This document shows, piece after piece, positions 33,776-41,229 of a stretch of DNA of 64,000 nucleotides. Every line of letters starts with the position of its first letter. The stretch's first letter is position 1. Both the position numbers and the translations under genes were made by a program. This stretch comes from Amarobacter sp964507025 (GTDB lineage: Bacteria > Chloroflexota > Dehalococcoidia > Tepidiformales > Tepidiformaceae). Under the pieces are notes generated by a model. That model was not told where the DNA came from. It was given only the letters and a program-made list of their open reading frames with translations, and did not search any database. The stretch spans positions 98,146 through 162,145 of the forward strand of contig CAZDOK010000007.1 of the NCBI GenBank assembly GCA_964507025.1, read 5' to 3'.

Positions 33776-34254
33776 GGGAGAAGGGAGGAGGGAGGAGGGA
33801 GGAGGGAGGAGTCCCCGCGCTTCCCGGCGAGTGCGCCACGCTGGCGAGCCCCGACCGTGAGGGAGGGACACGAAGTCGACGCACCCTCGCAGGCAGCCCC
33901 CGACCGGATCCGATTCCGCGCCAGCCACGGCCATTGCGTCTCCCGGCGGGCTCCGCGCTTGCCGGCGAGTGCGCCACGCTGGCGAGCCCCGTGCGAGGCG
34001 GCTGCCGGCGGCGCGTGTACGCCCGCGATGACCTGGACGGGCCGTGATGAGTGGCTGCCGCAGGGCGGGCAGCGTGCGCGGAAGTGCCGCTTCCTGCCGG
34101 TCGCGGTTCGGCTCTGGTCATGCGGCGGGGCGCCCAGAGCGGTGGCCGGACGGCCGCCGTGGCGCGCCGATGCCCAACGGCTATCGGCGATCCGGATAAC
34201 AAAACATAAGTTTCTGGTGTTTATGTAGACGGCGGGGGTATTGTGAACGCGCAC
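33776..34254. repeat. Gene-free repeat-rich spacer, right of the carboxylase gene
   Basis: No gene is supported. The stretch starts with a purine-rich GGAGGGAGGA tract (33776-33812), then AGGGAGGAGTCCCCGCGCTTCC split at 33803-33824. A 39-base direct repeat occurs at 33815-33853 and 33953-33991 with a single mismatch. GTGGCTGCCGC at 34051-34061 and CCTGCCGGTCGCGGTTCGG at 34093-34111 repeat elements of the left spacer in the same order. An AT-rich patch with ACATAA (34204-34209) and TTATGT (34221-34226) follows. Confidence 0.7.
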
Positions 34255-34261
34255 ACAGTGG

Positions 34262-34278
34262 CCCGGAACTTTTCCGGG
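34262..34278. promoter_or_regulatory. Hairpin in the 5' region of the surface-protein gene
   Basis: CCCGGAA and TTCCGGG form a 7-bp stem with a three-base loop, 22 bases before the Shine-Dalgarno of the gene at 34314. It could protect or control the mRNA 5' end. Confidence 0.35.
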
Positions 34279-34313
34279 TCGCGCCGCGTCTGGCGTAGCA
34301 GGAGGATCTCAAC

Positions 34314-36956
34314 GTGCGGATGAGCAAAACGACATGGAGTTTCGGGGCGCGGGAGGCATTCCTGCTTGTCGTGGCCCTGCTTTCAGCGCTAGTGGCGATC
34401 GGGTACCAGACCAGGAGTGCCTACGCGGACGGAACGTTCGCATTGAGCACGAACTCTTACAACGTGGTCGAGGGTCAGTCAGTTGACGTCGTGGTCAGCC
34501 GAACTGGTGCGACCAGCGAACAAGTGGTCATTCGCCTAACGTTCTCAGCCGGGTCCGCAACGCCCGGGCCAGGCCCCGGTGCTGATTATGTCGATCCAGG
34601 ATACGTAACATTGACCTTTCCGGCGTGCGGCCTGAACCCTCTGCCGGCCTGTACAACCGAACTGCTGAACAGAAGCTACCCGTTTTCCACAATTGACGAC
34701 GGCAGTAGCGAACCGGGACCTGCGGAGACCGTGAATGTCACAATGTCTCTCGACGCGTCGTCGCCTGGGAGCGCCAGTTTTGGCACTAGCAGCGCCACCA
34801 TAAACATCACTGACAACGACGGCGACCCAGTGTACACGTTCGCCACCAACGCATCGACGGCGTCAGAGGCTTCGCCCGGAGCGTTCAACGTCGTAGTGAA
34901 CCGGGTGGGCGCGACGGCCGGCACCTCCACCATCGACTGCACGGTGACCGGCGGGACCGCTACCGGAGGCGGGGTGGACTACACGTTCTCTCCCGCAACA
35001 CAGACCCTCACATTCAATGCCGGGGAAAACGCGAAGAACTGCGTCGTGAGCATCGTCAATGACGTGGACAACGACCCGGGTGAGACGGTCATCCTCGGCC
35101 TGAGCAATCCGACCGGGTTTGGGGGTGGGGCCGGCACCTACACCAGCCATACGGTCACCATCACTGACAACGACGGGACCGGAACGGTCCAGTTCAGCCA
35201 GTCCAGCTATACGGTCACCGAGGGCGTGGGCATCGCGACGTTCGGCGTCACCCGGTCCGGTGGGATCACGGGGGCGATCACCGCCTTCTGCTCCACTACT
35301 GTGGGCCCCGGAACGGCGACCGGCGCCGTGGACTACAACACGGTCACGAACCAGCAGCTCGACTGGGCCAACGGCGATACCTCGACCAAGTTCTGCCAGG
35401 TCCAGATCAACCAGGACGTGAGCATCGAAGGCCCCGAGCAGTTCGGGCTCCAGCTGACCGGCGGGAACGTCGGCTCTCCGTCCACCGCCACCGTCACGAT
35501 CAACGATGACGACGGGGTCGGCGTGCTCCAGTTCAGCTCTGCGACGTATACGGGAGCCGAGACGGGTGGGGCCATCACCATCACGGTGACGCGCACCGGG
35601 AGCACGACCGGACAGGTGACCGTGGACTTCGCGACGACCACGATCGGGAGCACCGCCACGGCAGGCGTGGACTACATCGCGACCTCCGGAACGCTGACCT
35701 GGACGAACGGCGACGGGACCTCCAAGTCCTTCACGGTGACGCCGGTCGCCGATGGGGTGGCTGAAGGCACTGAGACGGTGAACCTTGTGCTTTCGAACCC
35801 GACCGGCGGGGCATCGCTCGGCGCGCAATCGACCGCGGTGTTGAACATCACAGATTCGACGACCATCCCGGTCATCACCAGCATTTCGCCGGCGGCCGGC
35901 CCCATCGTTGGCGGGACGCTGGTCACCATCACCGGGGCAAACTTCACCGGCACCCTCTCGGTGACGTTCGGCGGGCTCGCCTGCACGTCGCTGAACGTGG
36001 TCTTGAGCACGCAAATCACCTGCGTGACGCCAGCCCACCTCGGCGGGACGGTCGAGGTCATCGTGACGACGCTGATCGGTTCGAACACGACGGTCGGCAC
36101 GCAGAACGACTTCTTCTACACCGGCGGGCCGACCGTGACCCTGCTGAACCCCAACACCGGCCCGGCGACGGGCAACACCATCGTCACCATCACCGGCACC
36201 GGATTCACCGCGAGCGGCATGACCGTGAAGTTCGGGACGGTGACGGCGGTATTCACCTACATCGACTCGACCACGATCATCGCGGTCGCTCCGGCGCAGT
36301 CGGCGGGCACGGTGGACGTGACCGTGACGACGCCCGGCGGTACCTCGCCGAACACCGCGGCCGACAACTACACCTACACCGGCAGCGCCGCCCCGGTGGT
36401 GACCTCGGTGAGCCCCGCGAGCGGCCCAATCGGGACGACGATCACGATCACCGGGACGGGCTTCACGGGCGCGACCTCGGTGACCGTCGGCGGCGTCTCG
36501 GCGTCGTTCACGGTGGTCCTCTCGACCCAGATCACGGCAACGGTGCCGGCCGGCACACCCGCTGGCGTGGTCGACGTGCGCGTGACCGGCCCGGGCGGGA
36601 CGAGCGCAAACACCGCCGCCGACAACTTCACGAACACCAGCTCGGCCCAGACCGTGACCTACACGCTCTACTTCCGCTTCACGCTCCTGGTGTGGACCGG
36701 GAAGAACAACATCGGGGCGCTTGCGGCCCTCACCGGCCAGGAGTCGCCCGACAACCCCCAGACCAACAACATCTCGGCGCTGGTCGGGGCCGTCTGGCGG
36801 TTCAACCCGCAGACGCAGACGTGGGGCGGCTACTTCCCCGGCTCCGACGGCGTGCCGGGTGCGAACGACTTCACCACCCTGCAGAACGGGACAGCCTACT
36901 TCTTCGCGCTGAAGAACGCCGGCTCCGTCACGTGGACAACACTGCTCGGGCCGTGA
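34314..36956 (+). CDS. Secreted surface protein with Calx-beta and IPT/TIG repeats
   Basis: An 880-residue exported protein. The signal sequence ends at A-Y-A (about residue 38). Then come about four Calx-beta-like repeats (to about residue 520), each with the Y-x-V-x-E-G opening and closing on V-T-I-x-D-N-D (or a variant such as L-N-I-T-D). Three IPT/TIG immunoglobulin-like repeats follow (about 523-605, 609-690, 695-780), each opening with P-x-x-G-P-x-x-G. The final 90 residues form a distinct Trp- and Asn-rich domain (W-T-G-K-N-N-I-G). No LPxTG or membrane anchor is visible. Such proteins serve in adhesion or matrix binding, with calcium bound by the Calx-beta units. The GTG start is eight bases after GGAGG. 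Confidence 0.85.
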   Translation: MRMSKTTWSFGAREAFLLVVALLSALVAIGYQTRSAYADGTFALSTNSYNVVEGQSVDVVVSRTGATSEQVVIRLTFSAGSATPGPGPGADYVDPGYVTLTFPACGLNPLPACTTELLNRSYPFSTIDDGSSEPGPAETVNVTMSLDASSPGSASFGTSSATINITDNDGDPVYTFATNASTASEASPGAFNVVVNRVGATAGTSTIDCTVTGGTATGGGVDYTFSPATQTLTFNAGENAKNCVVSIVNDVDNDPGETVILGLSNPTGFGGGAGTYTSHTVTITDNDGTGTVQFSQSSYTVTEGVGIATFGVTRSGGITGAITAFCSTTVGPGTATGAVDYNTVTNQQLDWANGDTSTKFCQVQINQDVSIEGPEQFGLQLTGGNVGSPSTATVTINDDDGVGVLQFSSATYTGAETGGAITITVTRTGSTTGQVTVDFATTTIGSTATAGVDYIATSGTLTWTNGDGTSKSFTVTPVADGVAEGTETVNLVLSNPTGGASLGAQSTAVLNITDSTTIPVITSISPAAGPIVGGTLVTITGANFTGTLSVTFGGLACTSLNVVLSTQITCVTPAHLGGTVEVIVTTLIGSNTTVGTQNDFFYTGGPTVTLLNPNTGPATGNTIVTITGTGFTASGMTVKFGTVTAVFTYIDSTTIIAVAPAQSAGTVDVTVTTPGGTSPNTAADNYTYTGSAAPVVTSVSPASGPIGTTITITGTGFTGATSVTVGGVSASFTVVLSTQITATVPAGTPAGVVDVRVTGPGGTSANTAADNFTNTSSAQTVTYTLYFRFTLLVWTGKNNIGALAALTGQESPDNPQTNNISALVGAVWRFNPQTQTWGGYFPGSDGVPGANDFTTLQNGTAYFFALKNAGSVTWTTLLGP

Positions 36957-36979
36957 CCTGGCCTGGCCAACCGCGAGAA

Positions 36980-37005
36980 GGGGCGCTTATGCGGCGCCCC
37001 TTTTT
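36980..37005 (+). terminator. Rho-independent terminator
   Basis: GGGGCGC (36980-36986), seven-base loop, GCGCCCC (36994-37000), then TTTTT (37001-37005). It lies 24 bases after the surface-protein stop. It is the clearest intrinsic terminator in the window. Confidence 0.85.
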
Positions 37006-37049
37006 CGTTTCCGTCGCATCGAAGGCTTACGTGGCGCTCCGCCCGGGGG

Positions 37050-37055
37050 TATAGT
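37050..37055 (+). promoter_or_regulatory. -10 box TATAGT
   Basis: TATAGT lies 35 bases before the small membrane-protein ATG at 37085 and directly after the terminator of the previous gene. A GGGAGAGG ribosome site sits between. Confidence 0.5.
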
Positions 37056-37084
37056 CGCGCGCAACTCAGGGAGAGGTGTCAGCG

Positions 37085-37324
37085 ATGTCACTGGCGAGGT
37101 TGCACACGGAAGAAGCAGGTCACGCCGCTTCGGTGGTTGGAGCGCTGCCCGCGGCGGCGGGGGCGGTCATGCTCGGTTTCGGCGCCGCGAACGACGCCGG
37201 ATGGCTCGCGATCGCCGGCGGCATCGTCGCGGGCCTGGGCATCCTGGTGTACGACGTGGTGCGCCACGCGCGGATTGACTGGGGCATCTACGCCCGCCTC
37301 GACCGGCTCGACGAGAAGAAATAG
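37085..37324 (+). CDS. Small membrane protein, 79 aa
   Basis: Two hydrophobic segments (about residues 16-34 and 40-58, A-A-A-G-A-V-M-L-G-F-G-A and W-L-A-I-A-G-G-I-V-A-G-L-G-I-L) with a short turn and a basic, charged C-terminus (R-L-D-R-L-D-E-K-K). No family is recognised. The ATG at 37085 fits the Shine-Dalgarno better than a GTG three codons upstream. It ends nine bases before the two-domain CoA-transferase gene and is probably co-transcribed with it. Confidence 0.65.
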   Translation: MSLARLHTEEAGHAASVVGALPAAAGAVMLGFGAANDAGWLAIAGGIVAGLGILVYDVVRHARIDWGIYARLDRLDEKK

Positions 37325-37333
37325 GAGGCGCCG

Positions 37334-39700
37334 ATGCTCTCGCCGTACCGCGTGCTGGACCTCACGAGCGGCCACGCCGACCTGGGGCCGATGATCCTGG
37401 CGGACCTCGGCGCCGAGGTAGTGAAAATCGAGCCGCCGGGTGGGGCGGCCTCGCGCTCCCACGCGCTACGCTTCGGCGCCTACAACCGGAACAAGCGGAG
37501 CGTCACGCTCGACCTGGAGAGCGATGCGGGGCGGGCGGCATTTCTCGAACTGGTCCGCGGCGCCGACTTCCTGTTCGAGGACGCCGGGCCGGGAGAGATG
37601 GCCGGGAAGGGCCTCGGGTGGGAGCACCTGCGGGAGGTGAACCCGCGGCTGGTCTACGTGGCGACCACGCCCTTCGGACAGGACGGGCCGTACAGCGGGC
37701 ACGCGGCGACGGATCTCACGCTGGCGGCGATGGGCGGGATGATGGCGCTCAACGGCGATGCCGACCGGCCGCCGGTGCGCGTCTCGGTGCCGCAAACCTG
37801 GCACCACGCGGCCGCGGAGAGCGCGGTGGGGGCGATGGTGGCGCACCACCTGCGGGAGCGCACGGGCGTGGGCCGGTTCGTCGACGTTTCGGTGCAGACG
37901 GCGGTCTTCTGGACCGGGTTGCAGGCGATGATCGCGGCGGCGATCCAGGGGAAAGACATGGAGCGGGCCGGCACGGCGCTCCAGCTCGGGACGCTGACCC
38001 TGCCGCTCATCTACCCCTGCGCCGACGGCGAGGTGGTGATGATCGGGAACGGGCCGACGCTGGTGCCGGTCGTGCCGTGGATGGTGGCTGACGGCGTTGT
38101 CCCCGAATCGTGGATCACGGACGAGGACTGGGCGACGTACGACATGAAGGTGCTCCAGGGCCTGCCGCTCGCCCACGACTATGAGGAAGTGATGGCGCGG
38201 CTTTCGGACTGGACGCAGAAGTTCACGAAGCAGGAGCTACTCGAGCGCGGGCTGGCGAACGGGGTAACGATCGCGCCGGTGGCGACGATCCCCGAACTCC
38301 TGGACTTCAACCACCTGGAGGAGCGGGACTACTGGCGGGACCTGGAGGTCAGGCCCGGCGTGACCGTTCGCGGGCCGGGCGCGTTTGTCCGGGCCTCGCG
38401 AACACCGATCCGGCGGGAGCGCGGCGTGCCCGCGCCGGGAGAGGCGAACGGGGCGACGGAAGCGCGCGCTCCGCGGATGCCCTCGGCGCCGCGGGAGGGG
38501 CTGCCGTTCGCGGGCCTGAAGGTCGCCGATTTCTCGTGGATCGGCGTGGGGCCGATCACCGGGAAGTACCTCGCCGACCACGGCGCCGACGTCATCCGGA
38601 TCGAGACGGCGAACCCGCCGGACCGGCTGCGGGTGGCCGGCCCGTTCAAGGATGGCGTCTTCGGGCCGAACCGGTCGCAGTTCTATGGGGCATTCAACAC
38701 CTCGAAACGATCCATCGCGCTCAACCTGAAGACGCCCGAGGCGCAGGAGATCGCCAGGAAGCTCATCGCCTGGGCGGACGTGGTGCTCGAGTCGTTCACG
38801 CCGGGGACGATGGCCGGCCTGGGGCTGGGATACGAAGACGCGAAGCGGATCAACCCGGGCGTCATCTACGCGAGCACCTGCCTGATGGGGCAGAACGGGC
38901 CGGCGGCGCCGCTGGCGGGGTACGGCTACCACGCGGCCGCCATCTGCGGGTTCTACGAGGTGACCGGCTGGCCGGACCGGCCACCATCGGGGCCATTCAC
39001 GGCATACACCGACACGATCGCGCCCCGCTTCCTGGCAACGACCGTAATGGCCGCGCTCGACCACAGGGCGCGGACCGGCGAGGGCCAGTACATTGAGCAA
39101 TCGCAGATGGAGTCGTCGCTCTACTTCCTGGCGCCCGAGATCCTGGACTACCAGGTGAGCGGACGGGTCCCGCGGCGGATGGGGAACCAGGACCTGTCGA
39201 TGGCGCCCCACGCCGCGTATCCGGCCGCCGGTGAGGACGAGTGGGTCGCGATCGCTGTCGAGGACGATGCGCAGTGGCGCGCGCTCGTCTCGCTCCTGGG
39301 CGCGCCGTCCTGGGCGGCGGACCCGGCATACGCGACGGCGGAGGGCCGGCTGGCCGGCCGGGCGGCGATCGACGCGTGCCTGGCGGAGTGGACAGCCGGG
39401 CACGACATGCATGAGCTCACGGGCCGGCTACAGGCGGCGGGCATTCCCGCGGGGGCGGTGCAGCGCTCAAGCGACCACCTGCGCGACCCGCAGCTGGCTC
39501 ACCGGCGCTTCTTCCGCCCCATGGAGCACCCGGAGATGGGGACCGTGCCGTACGAGGGCCACCAGTTCCGGATCAACGGCTACGAAAGCGGTTCGCGTTC
39601 GCCCGCGCCGTGCCTCGGCGAGCACTCGATGGAGGTGCTGCTCGACGTGCTCGGGCTAAGCGAGGACGACGTCGCGCGACTGGCGGGTGGCCTGGGGTGA
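37334..39700 (+). CDS. Two-domain CaiB/BaiF (class III) CoA-transferase fusion
   Basis: A 788-residue tandem fusion of two family III CoA-transferase units, where single units are about 400 residues. Unit 1 spans about 3-360 and unit 2 about 388-788, joined by a Pro/Ala/Arg linker. Both begin with the fold-typical L-A-D-L-G-A-E-V-V-K-I-E or L-A-D-H-G-A-D-V-I-R-I-E. The catalytic Asp that carries the acyl group (Asp169 in formyl-CoA transferase) aligns with Asp560 in unit 2 (F-T-A-Y-T-D). In unit 1 that position is Trp156 (P-Q-T-W-H-H). Unit 2 is therefore probably the active half and unit 1 a structural partner. The substrate is unknown. Confidence 0.93.
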   Translation: MLSPYRVLDLTSGHADLGPMILADLGAEVVKIEPPGGAASRSHALRFGAYNRNKRSVTLDLESDAGRAAFLELVRGADFLFEDAGPGEMAGKGLGWEHLREVNPRLVYVATTPFGQDGPYSGHAATDLTLAAMGGMMALNGDADRPPVRVSVPQTWHHAAAESAVGAMVAHHLRERTGVGRFVDVSVQTAVFWTGLQAMIAAAIQGKDMERAGTALQLGTLTLPLIYPCADGEVVMIGNGPTLVPVVPWMVADGVVPESWITDEDWATYDMKVLQGLPLAHDYEEVMARLSDWTQKFTKQELLERGLANGVTIAPVATIPELLDFNHLEERDYWRDLEVRPGVTVRGPGAFVRASRTPIRRERGVPAPGEANGATEARAPRMPSAPREGLPFAGLKVADFSWIGVGPITGKYLADHGADVIRIETANPPDRLRVAGPFKDGVFGPNRSQFYGAFNTSKRSIALNLKTPEAQEIARKLIAWADVVLESFTPGTMAGLGLGYEDAKRINPGVIYASTCLMGQNGPAAPLAGYGYHAAAICGFYEVTGWPDRPPSGPFTAYTDTIAPRFLATTVMAALDHRARTGEGQYIEQSQMESSLYFLAPEILDYQVSGRVPRRMGNQDLSMAPHAAYPAAGEDEWVAIAVEDDAQWRALVSLLGAPSWAADPAYATAEGRLAGRAAIDACLAEWTAGHDMHELTGRLQAAGIPAGAVQRSSDHLRDPQLAHRRFFRPMEHPEMGTVPYEGHQFRINGYESGSRSPAPCLGEHSMEVLLDVLGLSEDDVARLAGGLG

Positions 39701-39749
39701 TGGTGGTTCGCGAGCCGCTGGACTGACGCACTGTGCCCGGCGTGGCGGA

Positions 39750-40871
39750 TCAGCTCGAGAGCGGACAACGGCCGCAGGCGCCGCGGCTGCAATAATCGGC
39801 GTGGAGGAGGAGGCCACCCTGGAGGCGCGCGGCGGTGGTAAATGGGGGGGTGGTCTCGCCGCCGAGCCAGCACTCGAGGCGGCGCAGGCGGCCATAGGTG
39901 CCGGGCGGGGGGAGCGCGTTCCAGGCGGCCTCGACGGCGGCTTCGGGGAGCGCGCCGGCGGCGAGCGCGACCGGGAGGACGGCATTCACAACGATTTCGA
40001 TCGCCGTGGAACGGCCGATGCCAGGGACGGAGGCGGCCCGCCAGGTGGGCTCCGGCCCGAGGGCCTCGGGCCAGGCGGGTGGGGAACCGGGCGGCCACCA
40101 GCGCGCAATGAGGGCGGCGCCAGACTCGAGGCGGCGCCCGGGTGAGGCCATCGGGCGGAGGCCGGCACGGCGCAGGACAAGCGGGGCGGCGGCAGCCTTC
40201 AGCGCCGCCCTGAGGGCGAGAGAACGGGAGACGCCCGGCAGCGGTTCACCTTCGAGGAGGAGGGCGAGCGGGAGGCGCCGCGCGAGGGCGGCGAAGGGCT
40301 CGCGGTTGGCGCTGCCCCCGAGCGTTTCGAGGAGAACACAGTAGAGCGCCTGGCCCGGGCCGTGGGCGGCGACAACCGGGCTGACGCGCGCGGCCTTTGC
40401 GCGGAGGCGGCGCAGCCCCAGGCGTGCGAGCACGGGAGACGGGTCCTGGCCACGGGCGGTGGCGATGGCGCAGGGCGGCGTGAAGGGTGGCGGGAAGGCG
40501 GGTTCGACCGACGTATCAAGGACGAGCATGGGGATGAGGCGGCCGCAGCGGTGAAACGTGAACGGGTGCGGTTCGTCGTTTGTGGCGACCACGTGGAGGA
40601 CCACGTGTGCATAGGCGGGATCGCCCGCATGGCCGTGCTGGCGCCACCCGCTGGCGCGGAGGTGGAGCTCGACATCGCCACGGAGGAGGTCTCCCCCAGC
40701 ATCGAGGATAGCGCCCGTGAAGTCCGGCCCCGCGCCTCCAGCCGGGGTCCCGGGGAAGATGATGTGCAGGGGCCGGCCGTCTTCCAGCCGGAGCGGACCG
40801 GGCACGCCGCGGGCCCAGCGGGCGACGAGGGCCGATTCCGGCAGGTGGGCGGAGCGGGCAGTGGCCGTCAT
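39750..40871 (-). CDS. DUF2851 family protein
   Basis: A 373-residue protein matching the DUF2851 pattern: P-G-x-P-A-G-G-A-G-P-D-F-T-G-A near residue 47, then R-G-D-V-E-L-H-L-R-A-S-G-W-R-Q-H-G-H. A helical middle follows, and the C-terminus is Cys-rich (A-D-Y-C-S-R-G-A-C-G-R-C-P-L). The RGDVELH segment looks nuclease-like, and the family is suspected to hold a restriction-endonuclease-type fold with terminal cysteines, but no activity is established. It overlaps the stop of the upstream XRE regulator by four bases, so it is translated with it and controlled by the same operator. Confidence 0.85.
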   Translation of the reverse strand: MTATARSAHLPESALVARWARGVPGPLRLEDGRPLHIIFPGTPAGGAGPDFTGAILDAGGDLLRGDVELHLRASGWRQHGHAGDPAYAHVVLHVVATNDEPHPFTFHRCGRLIPMLVLDTSVEPAFPPPFTPPCAIATARGQDPSPVLARLGLRRLRAKAARVSPVVAAHGPGQALYCVLLETLGGSANREPFAALARRLPLALLLEGEPLPGVSRSLALRAALKAAAAPLVLRRAGLRPMASPGRRLESGAALIARWWPPGSPPAWPEALGPEPTWRAASVPGIGRSTAIEIVVNAVLPVALAAGALPEAAVEAAWNALPPPGTYGRLRRLECWLGGETTPPFTTAARLQGGLLLHADYCSRGACGRCPLSS

Positions 40872-41080
40872 GCGGCGCCTCCGTCCGCGTCGTACGGCTC
40901 GCGGGACTCAGCGAGGAACTGGAGCATGCGCCGGCTGGCGCCGCGCGGCTCATAGCGGCCCGTCTCCCACTCGGAGATCGTCTGCTGGCGAACGCCGAGG
41001 GCGCGGGCCATTTCGGCCTGAGTCAGGCCAAGACGGGCCCGCAGCCCGGCGATCGAATCGGCCGACCAGCTAAAGTCCAT
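40868..41080 (-). CDS. XRE-family helix-turn-helix regulator, 70 aa
   Basis: A small Cro/C1-type DNA-binding protein consisting of little more than the HTH: L-R-A-R-L-G-L-T-Q-A-E-M-A-R-A-L-G-V with the recognition helix R-Q-Q-T-I-S-E-W-E-T-G at about 31-41. A perfect inverted repeat lies over its own promoter at 41092-41107, which points to autorepression of the regulator-DUF2851 operon. It has the size of antitoxin-type regulators, so regulator plus DUF2851 could be a two-gene control module; this is inference. Confidence 0.88.
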   Translation of the reverse strand: MDFSWSADSIAGLRARLGLTQAEMARALGVRQQTISEWETGRYEPRGASRRMLQFLAESREPYDADGGAA

Positions 41081-41087
41081 GACGGAG

Positions 41088-41093
41088 AGTTTA
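41088..41093 (-). promoter_or_regulatory. -10 box TAAACT, leaderless type
   Basis: TAAACT on the minus strand, seven bases before the ATG at 41080. Its upstream edge overlaps the TACACG/CGTGTA operator. Confidence 0.55.
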
Positions 41094-41107
41094 CACGGTA
41101 GCGTGTA
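41092..41107. promoter_or_regulatory. Candidate XRE operator, perfect inverted repeat
   Basis: TACACG-GTAG-CGTGTA: six-base perfect arms and a four-base centre, overlapping the -10 box of the regulator gene. A Cro/C1-type dimer bound here would block RNA polymerase. Confidence 0.65.
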
Positions 41108-41229
41108 GAGGGGGAAGGGAGGAGCTCCCCGGTCCCGGGACTCCGGATTGACGCCGGGCGGGAGTTAGAATCGCGAAGTGCGAAGCACGCGAGTCCAACC
41201 TCCACCACTCCCTTTTCGGGGCGAGGGTG

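Noticed and set aside
31864..34047. 727-residue plus-strand open frame opposite the carboxylase gene
   Set aside because: It crosses repeat-rich spacers and the antisense of a clear carboxyltransferase; composition (very Gly/Ala/Asp rich) is that of a shadow frame.
37334..39700. Idea that the Q-T-A and M-E-S segments of the fusion mark the catalytic Asp
   Set aside because: On rechecking with formyl-CoA transferase numbering the catalytic Asp lies earlier (the G-D-S segment), so only Trp156 and Asp560 are relevant.
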